From: Flavivirga sp. 57AJ16
Lineage (GTDB): Bacteria > Bacteroidota > Bacteroidia > Flavobacteriales > Flavobacteriaceae
Direction of reading: 5' to 3'
DNA length: 64,000 nt
Assembly: GCF_028736925.1 (NCBI RefSeq)
Contig: NZ_JAQZAT010000014.1
Span: forward strand, 1-64,000
Shown here: positions 20,604 through 29,186 of the stretch, one piece after another
How the letters are laid out: the number at the start of each line of letters is the position of its first letter
Position numbering within the stretch: position 1 is the stretch's first letter
Notes under the pieces: model-generated
The model's database searches: none
Told to the model about the DNA's origin: nothing
What the model saw: the letters and a program-made list of their open reading frames with translations, nothing else
Program-made: the position numbers and the translations under genes

Positions 20604-22196
20604 TTAAAGAGTTAGTATTAAGAATTCACTATTTAAAGGGTCAAGGTTTTTAATAAGATTAGGAATGAGTTGCTCGCCATATTCCAAATAAAGCTCAGAG
20701 AAATTGGTATGTCGTTCTTGTAAACTTTGTCCAGGGAATAATTGCTCTTGCAACTCGGTCATTCTGGAAACTTGATCTGCCAAGGTTTTTTTTTGGGCTT
20801 TAAGCAATCGTTGTTCCAAATTCCCTAAGCCTTTTAACTGTTTTGCCTCTTGGGCCTTCACTGCTCCTAAAAAAGATTTATCTGTTTGCTCTGCCAACTT
20901 GAACAAGGCCTTAAATTGTGCTTCTAGATGTTCTCTTTGAGGCGAAAAGTCTATATTTATGTTCGATATTTCCCTTACTTTCCTATTAATAAAAGCATCT
21001 CGCTTTAAAAAGATATCTTCATTGGAAATATTTAGTCTTTTTAATTTATCAGCTTGTTGCTTGGTCTTGATTAAAACAGAGTTACGTAACAGCAGTACAG
21101 GGAACGGAACATTTACTGTGTTAAAAAACTGCTTTAATTGAAACCAATAAGCTAATTCTCCACCCCCTCCAATATAACAGAGATTGGGCAGTATAACTTC
21201 TTGATACAACGGACGCATGATCACATTTGGCGAAAACCTTTCCGGCGCCTCATGAAGGTGCTTTAGTATCTCACTCTTGCTCCATGAGATATTGGTGTTG
21301 TTCACCTTGAATATATCATCTTCAAAAAGGATACGCTCCCTTAGGTTTTCTTTTAAATAGAACAAATTAATCTCTCGTGGGTTCACCTGGATACCATATG
21401 CTTTAGAAAGATCTTTGTTCGTTTCCAAAACAGAATTATAAGATTTTTGATATAATAATTCTTCTTCAATAAAAGGCACAAATCGCTTCTTTAAGCCAGC
21501 ATCATTGGCATCAATAATAACTAAGCCATACGCCTTAAACAATATATTTGCAAGATATCGTGTAGCATCTGCTAAATTGGTATGGTTTAAGTAAGCACTC
21601 CTGAACAAGTCCCTTAAATAATTGGCATTTTCACTAACTCCCAACTCTTTTGAATATAAATTAAATACCGCTTCCAAACCTTCTAGCGACAGCTCTCCAA
21701 CAGCACCTTGAGATGCCCTGTTCCATTGTACCTTCTTTCCTTTAAAATTGAAATAATTAATTTCATCAAAATCATGGTCTTCAGTTGCCATCCAATAAAC
21801 GGGGACAAAATTATATGATGGATATGTTTCTTTTAATGCTTTTGAAAGATTGATCGTAGAAACTATTTTATATAAAAAATATAAAGGTCCGGTAAATAAA
21901 TTGAGCTGATGCCCTGTTGTAATAGTGAATGTATTTTCCTGTTTTAAAGCGTCAATATTTTGACGTGTTAAACCTGATGTGTCTATAGCTTTATATTGCT
22001 GTTTTAAACGATCTACCAGAACAGCTCTGGACGGCTCATCAAAGGATAAACTTTTTTCTTTTATCTGACTTTTAAAATTTTCAAGATTAGGGAAATCGTG
22101 ATAGAACGGTTTCAATTCTGATTTCTCTTCAAGATAATCACAGATTAGTGATGAAAAATAGCCTGTTTTTTTAAATGAGAGCCTCTCCGATGACAT
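20604..22196 (-). CDS. bshC: Bacillithiol biosynthesis cysteine-adding enzyme BshC
   Basis: BshC is the putative cysteine ligase that completes bacillithiol from GlcN-malate. The 530-residue length and motifs fit: TITTGHQLNLFTGPLYFLYK (about residues 92-111), VYWMATEDHDFDEIN (about 133-147), and the later GGGGELAYWFQLK (about 340-352). The Rossmann-like core is followed by a coiled coil rich in Lys/Gln (about 440-490), as in solved BshC. It is the first gene of a leftward unit with the decarboxylase. Its presence implies bacillithiol as a low-molecular-weight thiol in this organism. Confidence 0.96.
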   Translation of the reverse strand: MSSERLSFKKTGYFSSLICDYLEEKSELKPFYHDFPNLENFKSQIKEKSLSFDEPSRAVLVDRLKQQYKAIDTSGLTRQNIDALKQENTFTITTGHQLNLFTGPLYFLYKIVSTINLSKALKETYPSYNFVPVYWMATEDHDFDEINYFNFKGKKVQWNRASQGAVGELSLEGLEAVFNLYSKELGVSENANYLRDLFRSAYLNHTNLADATRYLANILFKAYGLVIIDANDAGLKKRFVPFIEEELLYQKSYNSVLETNKDLSKAYGIQVNPREINLFYLKENLRERILFEDDIFKVNNTNISWSKSEILKHLHEAPERFSPNVIMRPLYQEVILPNLCYIGGGGELAYWFQLKQFFNTVNVPFPVLLLRNSVLIKTKQQADKLKRLNISNEDIFLKRDAFINRKVREISNINIDFSPQREHLEAQFKALFKLAEQTDKSFLGAVKAQEAKQLKGLGNLEQRLLKAQKKTLADQVSRMTELQEQLFPGQSLQERHTNFSELYLEYGEQLIPNLIKNLDPLNSEFLILTL

Positions 22197-22489
22197 AGAT
22201 AATGTTGAAAATTAAAAGTGTAAAGATACAGATATTCAATTTCGGAATTCTAAAAAATTCGTTAAGAGTTTGCTCTTAATCCTGACTATTTATGTGTCAT
22301 TATAGCTTAAAAAGTATTGAACTTAATTAACCAATAACGTTAACTACGCGCTTTTAATGTTCCCATAACCTTAATAACCTTACAATAACCCTAAATTAAT
22401 ACAGTAATATTAATGACTTAACAAGTTTCGAATAGGTTAACTATAAATTTGGTATAAAATTAATAACCAAAAATATTCCTAATTAGATT

Positions 22490-24010
22490 ATGAAAAAATC
22501 ACTCAAATTTCTTTTATTATTTGTTATCTTAACTTCAACCAGTATATCCGTTATAAGCTGTGATATTGAAGACGGAAAAGATGGAAAAGACGGTGTGAAC
22601 GGTGTCGATGGTACCGATGGAACAAATGGTACGAACGGTAGTGATGCCTCTATTTATTTAACGGCATCAAAATCACCTAACTTACTAAAAGTAACACCTG
22701 ATTTTGTGGGCTTAAAAATTACACCAATCTTATCTTCAGAAGATGCTATCCCAAACACGCCCGACTTTGTATATGGTTCTATGGCCGATGGTGCTGGATT
22801 AATTAACAATGGCGATGAAACCTTTACCTTGATTAATAATATTGAAGCAGATTACTCTATTGCTCGTATTATGCTAAATAAAAACCTAAGACCTTACCAC
22901 GGTGAATATATCTTAAATGCCACAGCTACTGCCGAGACAGCTCAATGCTCGGGGTCTTTGATCAGTCCTGAAGAGCACGGGTTTGGTCCTTTATACCTAT
23001 CTGGTGGAGAATGGGGAGGTGCATCTAAAGGTGTATTTTTAACAGATCCAGCAAAAGATGCTGCCGATGCCAGTGCCGGAAAAATATTAACTGCGTTCGG
23101 ACAGTGGTCTACCGAAAATGCTGTTGTGATAGGCAAAGATGCTTATGAAAACAAAACTGTTGCCTTTATTGGAGATGACCATTCCGATAACAGTGTGCCT
23201 TCTGGACAATTAGGTATGTACGTTGGAAATAGAGGCGATTTAGAAGGCGGTAAATTATATGGCCTAAAAGTAACTTCTGCTGGTATCGATTTTGAAGTAG
23301 ATATGATTGAAGGTACGGAATACGAAGCTGAATTCGTTGAATTGACCGAAAGGGAAATCGGGGCTTTAGATGCTGAAGCAAAATCCAAAAGTATCATGGG
23401 TTTCTCTAGATTAGAGGATATCGATTGGAGAAGAGGTTCTGCCGCAAACCAAAGAGAAATTTATTTTGCTGTTACCGGTAGGGATAAACCAGACTTAGTT
23501 GGAAAAGGGAGTATACTAGGCAGGATTTACAAAGTTATATTAAACGATACAGATCCAACTGGAGCTTGTAAAATTACCTGTGTGCTAGATGGTGATAAAG
23601 TGGGCGGTAAAGCTGAAGGCTTCCACTCGCCCGATAATATCTTAGTCACCGAGAACTATGCTTATATACAAGAAGATCCAAACGGGTATTTAGATACTTC
23701 TGTTAACGGTTTTGCCAAATTATATCAGTATAACTTAAGTACCGGTACCCTGAAAACTGTTTTAGAATGTGACCAAAACAGAGCAGCAGATTTAGGCTAT
23801 GGCACTATTAATAACAACTGGGAAATTACAGGTATGATAGATGTTACCGATGTTGTTAATAACGGAGATAACACATTCTTTTTAATAACCCAAAACCATG
23901 GTTGGGAGCCTGCTGATGGCACTTCGTTTACAGACCCGAAAGCCAATGCAGACCTTGCAAACAGTAAAGAAGGATCTATGCTGTACATAATCAAAGGTTT
24001 AGAAAGATAA
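22490..24010 (+). CDS. PhoX-like (DUF839) lipoprotein with collagen-like segment
   Basis: A 506-residue lipoprotein: signal with lipobox VISC (Cys24), then a short collagen-like Gly-X-Y run (GKDGKDGVNGVDGTDGTNG, residues 29-47), then a beta-propeller-like domain resembling PhoX/DUF839. Supporting segments are GFSRLEDIDWRRG (304-316), NQREIYFAVTG and FHSPDNILVTENYAYIQEDP, which match the FxRxED and PDN elements of PhoX-type phosphatases. Whether the Ca/Fe ligands are complete cannot be judged by eye. It is separated by only 4 bases from the di-heme peroxidase gene, so the two are coupled. Probably outer-membrane or surface located. Confidence 0.75.
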   Translation: MKKSLKFLLLFVILTSTSISVISCDIEDGKDGKDGVNGVDGTDGTNGTNGSDASIYLTASKSPNLLKVTPDFVGLKITPILSSEDAIPNTPDFVYGSMADGAGLINNGDETFTLINNIEADYSIARIMLNKNLRPYHGEYILNATATAETAQCSGSLISPEEHGFGPLYLSGGEWGGASKGVFLTDPAKDAADASAGKILTAFGQWSTENAVVIGKDAYENKTVAFIGDDHSDNSVPSGQLGMYVGNRGDLEGGKLYGLKVTSAGIDFEVDMIEGTEYEAEFVELTEREIGALDAEAKSKSIMGFSRLEDIDWRRGSAANQREIYFAVTGRDKPDLVGKGSILGRIYKVILNDTDPTGACKITCVLDGDKVGGKAEGFHSPDNILVTENYAYIQEDPNGYLDTSVNGFAKLYQYNLSTGTLKTVLECDQNRAADLGYGTINNNWEITGMIDVTDVVNNGDNTFFLITQNHGWEPADGTSFTDPKANADLANSKEGSMLYIIKGLER

Positions 24011-24014
24011 TCTT

Positions 24015-25826
24015 ATGAACATATATTTGAATTTTATATTCAAAGCGAAGACATACACCATGGGTGTATGTCTTTTGCTTTTAAGCATTTCTTGTATTGA
24101 TAAGGAAAAAAACAATACAGAAACACCCATTACAAAAACAGACAAACTAGAAAAGTTATATAGCAACCACCTTGTTATGGCCTATAAGTATATGGACAGT
24201 ATTGACATTACAAACCATAATGAGATCAACAAGAAACACTATATAAATTCAAGAACATATTTTAAAAAGAGCGAACCTATACTAGCATACATAGAAAAAG
24301 AAAACTACAAGTCCCTAAATTCCCCAAACTTATTACGAATCCAGGAAGAAGACCCTACAGATATAAAAATAAACCAGCCCATAGGCTATCAAGTCATAGA
24401 AGAAAACTTGTTTTCTGAAACCATGGATACTTTGGTTTTATCCAGAGCCCTAAACGTAACCAGTGGGAGGTTAAAATTAATAGTAAATAATACAGACTTA
24501 AATTTTAAAGATTATCATGTATTATGGGTTGTCAGGGATGCTATCGTTAGGCTGGCAACCACAGGCTTATCTAATTTCGATTCCCCGGTATTGGGAACAT
24601 CATTAAACGAATCCAGTTATGCTTTAGGCACACTGAACGATATTTTAGACATTTACCAAAGTAATTTTAAGGACAAAGATCTCTTTCTGAAATGGAAAAC
24701 CACTTTAGTAAATTCCCAAAAAACACTAAATACGGATTTTGACAGCTTGGATAGATACGGATTTATTAAAAACCACACCAATAAACAATTAGAACTTTTA
24801 AAAGCTACCCAAGAGGATTGGAACGTGGAATTCCCTCTAGAATTTGCCTTAAAAAACAATGCGACCAGCTTATTTAGTAAAAATACCTTTAACTGGGAAT
24901 ACTTCTCAGATTATAAAAATGATACCATACATTTAAGTACAAAAATGGCGTTGGGCAAAAAACTATTTAATGACAAAAGGTTTTCTATAAAAAACAATAT
25001 GTCTTGTGCGACTTGTCATATTAAGGAAAAAGCCTTTACGGATGGCAAAGTAACCTTTAATAAAAATTTAAAGAGAAACACGCCAGCCCTTACATATTCG
25101 GGTTTACAGAAAGCCTTCTTTTTAGATAACAGATCAGGTAGCTTAGAAGGACAAATAGTGGGAGTGGTTACTAATCATGATGAGTTTAACACAGACCTGC
25201 AGCATATTATCAAGACCGTAAAAAGTGATAAAAACTATTCAAAGGCATTCGATACATTATATTCAAGGGGAACGACCGATATGAATATCAGGCACTCCAT
25301 AGCTTCGTACGTTAGATCGCTCAATGAGTTTAATTCAAAATTTGACAACAACATTAACGGCAAAGAAAATACGCTTACCCATGTAGAAAAAAGAGGTTTT
25401 AATTTATTTATGGGCAAAGCGGCTTGCGCTACCTGCCATTTTCCTCCATTATTCAATGGCACGGTACCTCCTTACTTTAACGAATCGGAACTCGAAATTA
25501 TTGGTGTCCCTGAAACAAAAGAAAACAAAAAGCTAGATGATGACCTAGGCCGCTATGACCTTTTTAAAACAGAGGAACGAAAAGGCGCTTTTAAAACGCC
25601 CTCTATCCGAAATGCAGAACTTACGGGACCATACATGCACAATGGTGTTTATGAAACCCTAGAAGAAGTCATGGATTTTTATAACAAAGGTGGTGGCGCT
25701 GGATTAGGTTTCAATGTACCACATCAAACATTACCGTTTGATAACCTGGAGCTTTCTGAAGAAGAAACACAAGCTATTATAGCCTTTATGAAAACATTGA
25801 CCGACGAAAATTTGCACAAGATATAA
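24015..25826 (+). CDS. Di-heme cytochrome-c peroxidase with imelysin-like N-terminal domain, lipoprotein
   Basis: 603 residues, about 250 longer than a plain CcpA/MauG peroxidase. The N-terminus ends in a lipobox SISC (Cys27). Residues about 40-300 form a helical domain with GYQVIEENLF at 124-133, which resembles the GxHxxE-type motif of imelysin/EfeO-like proteins, with Gln in place of His. The C-terminal half has the two heme sites CATCH at 331-335 and 471-475. The later GPYMHNGVYETLEEVMDFYN is the typical MauG/CcpA signature. It probably reduces peroxide or oxidises a partner in the periplasm. It is coupled to the PhoX-like gene; a joint role is inference. Confidence 0.85.
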   Translation: MNIYLNFIFKAKTYTMGVCLLLLSISCIDKEKNNTETPITKTDKLEKLYSNHLVMAYKYMDSIDITNHNEINKKHYINSRTYFKKSEPILAYIEKENYKSLNSPNLLRIQEEDPTDIKINQPIGYQVIEENLFSETMDTLVLSRALNVTSGRLKLIVNNTDLNFKDYHVLWVVRDAIVRLATTGLSNFDSPVLGTSLNESSYALGTLNDILDIYQSNFKDKDLFLKWKTTLVNSQKTLNTDFDSLDRYGFIKNHTNKQLELLKATQEDWNVEFPLEFALKNNATSLFSKNTFNWEYFSDYKNDTIHLSTKMALGKKLFNDKRFSIKNNMSCATCHIKEKAFTDGKVTFNKNLKRNTPALTYSGLQKAFFLDNRSGSLEGQIVGVVTNHDEFNTDLQHIIKTVKSDKNYSKAFDTLYSRGTTDMNIRHSIASYVRSLNEFNSKFDNNINGKENTLTHVEKRGFNLFMGKAACATCHFPPLFNGTVPPYFNESELEIIGVPETKENKKLDDDLGRYDLFKTEERKGAFKTPSIRNAELTGPYMHNGVYETLEEVMDFYNKGGGAGLGFNVPHQTLPFDNLELSEEETQAIIAFMKTLTDENLHKI

Positions 25827-26347
25827 CCAATACCATCTACACTTTTTAAATAAAGAATTTCTTGAGACCGTCCATCCCCTTGCCAATCACTTACCGTGTG
25901 CACACAAATTATTGTATAATAAAAAGATTTGGACACATTAGTGTCTTTCCTACCAGAAAGGGATGATAAAAAGGATAGTTCGTTTCAATAAATTCTTTAT
26001 TTAGCTATTAAAAATAAAAGGGATATACTTTTTATATTGAAGTGGTTTAAACTACCCAGTCAAGCTGAGCACATGTTTTTTGATTGAAGCGAAAAATAGT
26101 GATTTTATTCCCAAATGAATGCTTTTTTGCACTGCATAGCATCGCTACGGAGTAATAAAAAGATAAAATATAGGGATAAAAGGACATTTTGCAGCCAATT
26201 ATAAAAAGTTTAAACCACTTCTTTATATATTACTACTGTGCACTCCAATAACTGGTACGATTTACTCTAAATACAAAATGTTAAAAACCATTCGGCTGAT
26301 TATTATTTATTTATTTTTTCGTACCTTTTAGGTTAAATCCTAACATC
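25827..26347. other. Intergenic region with a MITE-like element
   Basis: About 520 bases between two rightward genes. The 26040-26220 segment is a repeat element with perfect terminal inverted repeats, listed separately. In the remainder I see no gene and no clear terminator after the peroxidase gene. Confidence 0.5.
26040..26220. mobile_element. MITE-like element with 14-bp perfect inverted repeats
   Basis: The ends AAGTGGTTTAAACT (26040-26053) and AGTTTAAACCACTT (26207-26220) are perfect inverted repeats enclosing 181 bases without an ORF. A diverged copy lies at about 37588-37730 (same left end, shared GCATCGCTA and ATTATAAAA words), and a left-end fragment near 11061-11110. Several copies with inverted ends suggest a non-autonomous transposable element. 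Confidence 0.6.
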
Positions 26348-27637
26348 ATGAAAAGAGCTATACCCCTAACATTAAGAATTTTTATTCTACTTTTAGTCTT
26401 TAGCTTTTCTACAGTAATAGCACAAGATAAGCAATTCGCAAAAGAGATTAAAGGAGAGGTTATTGACCAAAAAACCAAAGATGCTTTGGTTTTTGCAGAC
26501 ATCGTTATTGCTGATTCCAATATTAGCACGGTAACTAACACCGACGGTGAATTTCTATTAAAAATACCCCAAGACTTATTAAATGGTACTTTAGTTGTTT
26601 CCCATTTAGGCTACGAGAAAAAAGAAATTAAAATCTCAACCTTAGAAAACAGATTAAAAATAGCACTAACACCTGCAGTTACCGAATTAACTGCTGTTGA
26701 AATTGACACATACAAAGATGCTAAATCCCTTTTAGAAGCCACACTAAAAAATAGAAGCTCGTTATACAATAATAGCAATACATTAATGACCGCTTTTTAT
26801 AGGGAAACCATCAAAAAGAGAAGAAGAAATGCATCGCTATCTGAAGCTATTGTACAAATACATAAACGTCCTTACAGCAGTGACAAAAGAGACGCTATAG
26901 AGCTTATTAAGGCAAGAAAAAAAACAGATTATACAAAACTTGACACCCTTGCCGTAAAACTACAAGGGGGGCCTTTTAGTAACTTGTATACCGATATTAT
27001 TAAATATCCAGAATACATTTTCACAAGTGAAGATATCGCTCTTTATGATTTTAGCTTTGATCCATCTACCCGAATAAATGAAAATTTGGTTTATGTTATT
27101 AATTTTAAACAAAAACCAAATGTTACCACGCCCCTATTTTATGGTAAACTTTATATTGATGCCGAAACGTTGGCTCTCACAAATGCTGTTTATAGCTTAA
27201 ATGTTGAGAACAAAAAGCTAACCAGCCAAATGTATGTCCGCAAAAAACCAGGGTCTGTTACCGTCTATCCAACCCAAGCTACTTATAGGGTTAATTATAG
27301 GACTAAAAATGGTAAATGGCAGTATGCCTATAGTAATATCTCATTGACTTTTAAAGTTAATTGGAAAAGAAAATTATTTAATAATGTTTATACACTAAAT
27401 AGTGAAATGGCCATTACCGATTGGAGGGTTAAAGACATAGTTACCAAAAAACCCCGAAATAAAATGATCCGTCCAACGACCATTTTAGCCGATGCGACCT
27501 CTGGCTTTTCCGATCCAAAATTCTGGGGCCTGTACAACATTATAGAACCCGAAAAATCTATAGAATCTGCTATAAAGAAAATACAAAAACAATTAAAAAA
27601 AGCTAAAGAAAATCGGGATAAAGCAAAAAAGGCATAA
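26348..27637 (+). CDS. Secreted carboxypeptidase-regulatory-like domain protein
   Basis: A 429-residue protein with a signal peptide (cleavage near STVIAQD). It opens with a CarboxypepD_reg-like beta-sandwich (about residues 30-115: IKGEVIDQKTKDALVFADIVI ... LVVSHLGYEKKEI), a common N-terminal domain in Bacteroidota surface proteins. The remaining 300 residues form a beta-rich region resembling the DUF5686 group, with an alternating-strand pattern (LVYVINFKQKPN, GKLYIDAETLALTNAVYS). It is probably outer-membrane associated. The function is unknown. A second protein of this type is encoded at 40825. A terminator follows at 27692. Confidence 0.75.
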   Translation: MKRAIPLTLRIFILLLVFSFSTVIAQDKQFAKEIKGEVIDQKTKDALVFADIVIADSNISTVTNTDGEFLLKIPQDLLNGTLVVSHLGYEKKEIKISTLENRLKIALTPAVTELTAVEIDTYKDAKSLLEATLKNRSSLYNNSNTLMTAFYRETIKKRRRNASLSEAIVQIHKRPYSSDKRDAIELIKARKKTDYTKLDTLAVKLQGGPFSNLYTDIIKYPEYIFTSEDIALYDFSFDPSTRINENLVYVINFKQKPNVTTPLFYGKLYIDAETLALTNAVYSLNVENKKLTSQMYVRKKPGSVTVYPTQATYRVNYRTKNGKWQYAYSNISLTFKVNWKRKLFNNVYTLNSEMAITDWRVKDIVTKKPRNKMIRPTTILADATSGFSDPKFWGLYNIIEPEKSIESAIKKIQKQLKKAKENRDKAKKA

Positions 27638-27691
27638 TGTGGATCGGTAGCCCCCAAGATAGCTTCACCTGAAAGTCTTATAAAATTTACC

Positions 27692-27718
27692 CTCTCGGCT
27701 AAAGCTGGGAGTTTTTTT
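27692..27718 (+). terminator. Terminator of the 26348-27637 gene
   Basis: Arms CTCTCGGCT and AGCTGGGAG (two wobble pairs), then seven T, about 55 bases after the stop codon. Confidence 0.8.
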
Positions 27719-27793
27719 AGCCATTAGTAATGAAATAAATAACATCTAAAGACATTATAACCATCGTATATATGTTTTTAACCTATTTCACAG

Positions 27794-28912
27794 ATGAAAA
27801 ACTTAACCTACAGAATCATCAAGAGCACCTTTATTATAGCGCTTATTTTTACTTTCACCAATTGTTCCAAAGAGAATAACGATACCATAAATGCCATCCA
27901 TAATCCTCTTGAAAACCCTGAAAATGGTCCTGCGGCCGGAAATCCAGAAGGAAATTCACCCATTCCTATTGAGGCAAGTTTAGAAGATGTTTCTAATCCT
28001 GATGTTATTATTGGCGACGGAACTCCAGAAAGTTGCACTTGCGAAGCTGTTATAGATGCCGTAGCCCAAGGCGGGAAAATAGTATTCAATTGTGGTCCAA
28101 ACCCACATACCATTATTATGGATAGACCTGCCAAAGTGTTTAATAATGCCAATCCCAATATTGTTATTGATGGTGGTGGATTAATTACCTTAAGTGGTGG
28201 TGGAAACACCCGTATTTTATATATGAATACCTGTGATTCCGATCAAGTATGGACCACAGACCATTGTCAGAACCAAGACCATCCAAAACTTACGGTACAA
28301 AATATCACTTTTGCCGACGGCAACTCTACTTCCGAAACCGAGTATACTGGCGGTGGTGCTATATGGATTCGAGGCGGGCGGTTTAAAGTTATAAATTCAC
28401 GTTTTTTTAATAATTTTTGTGAAAGTAACGGGCCCGATGTTGGCGGGGCTGCTATTCGTGTTTTTAGTCAATACAACAATCAACCTGTCTATGTTGTAAA
28501 TACTACTTTTGGAGGAGCAGACGGTTATGGGAACGTAGGATCTAATGGTGGTGGTATAAGTAGTATTGGTGTGTCCTGGACCATTATAAACAGTCTTTTT
28601 TCTCATAACAAGGCTATTGGTCATGGCGGAAACCCTGCAGAATCGGGCACGCCTGGTGGGGGCAGCGGAGGGGCTATTTATAATGATGGGAACACCATGA
28701 CCTTAAAAGTATTGGGGACACGTATGGAAGAAAACGAGGTCAACGCCTTTGGTGCTTCTATTTTCTTTGTTAGTAATGACCATTCAGGAAACATTATTAT
28801 AGATAACTCCATAATAAAAAATAACATGGGCGGCTCTTGGTATCCTGCTTACCCCAGTATTTCCATGCATGACGATACACCGATAACAGTAACGAATTCG
28901 ACTATAGAATAA
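27794..28912 (+). CDS. Right-handed parallel beta-helix lipoprotein
   Basis: A 372-residue lipoprotein with lipobox FTNC followed by polar residues. From about residue 80 onward the sequence is a repetitive beta-helix: ITFADGNS, GGGAIWIRGGRFKVINSRFFNN, GGAAIRVF, VNTTFGGADGYGN, GGGISSIG, INSLFSHN, GGAIYNDG and IDNSIIKNN recur with Asn/Gly ladders, as in Chlamydia polymorphic-outer-membrane and pectate-lyase-like proteins. No catalytic site typical of a pectate lyase is clear. It is likely a surface adhesin or a polysaccharide-binding protein. It is monocistronic and faces parC across a repeat-rich gap. Confidence 0.75.
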   Translation: MKNLTYRIIKSTFIIALIFTFTNCSKENNDTINAIHNPLENPENGPAAGNPEGNSPIPIEASLEDVSNPDVIIGDGTPESCTCEAVIDAVAQGGKIVFNCGPNPHTIIMDRPAKVFNNANPNIVIDGGGLITLSGGGNTRILYMNTCDSDQVWTTDHCQNQDHPKLTVQNITFADGNSTSETEYTGGGAIWIRGGRFKVINSRFFNNFCESNGPDVGGAAIRVFSQYNNQPVYVVNTTFGGADGYGNVGSNGGGISSIGVSWTIINSLFSHNKAIGHGGNPAESGTPGGGSGGAIYNDGNTMTLKVLGTRMEENEVNAFGASIFFVSNDHSGNIIIDNSIIKNNMGGSWYPAYPSISMHDDTPITVTNSTIE

Positions 28913-28918
28913 GGGGAT

Positions 28919-29186
28919 TAGGAATTAGGTGTGAGGTATTCAGTGTTCAATTTCGATTTCGATTTCGGTACCCAGACATTAGGTATGAGGCATTCAATTT
29001 CAATTTCGACTTCAATTTCAGCATTCAAAATTCATTTGCGCCTTAGCGTCTTAGCGAGATAAGAACATCTGGTATTCAATTTCGATTTCGATTTCAACTT
29101 CGGTACCAGGCATTAGGGATTAGGGATGAGGCATTCAATTTCGACTTCAACTTCAATTTCAGCATCCAGTGATTAAGGATTAGGTA
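28919..29186. repeat. Low-complexity TTCGATTTCGG / ATTAGG repeat between convergent genes
   Basis: Between the beta-helix lipoprotein and parC, words such as ATTCAATTTCGATTTCG, GGTACCAGGCATTAGG and ATTAGGGATTAGG recur several times. The same words occur in reverse complement at 36245-36387. It is non-coding. A role as transcription end or as degenerate telomere-like repeat is inference. Confidence 0.6.
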
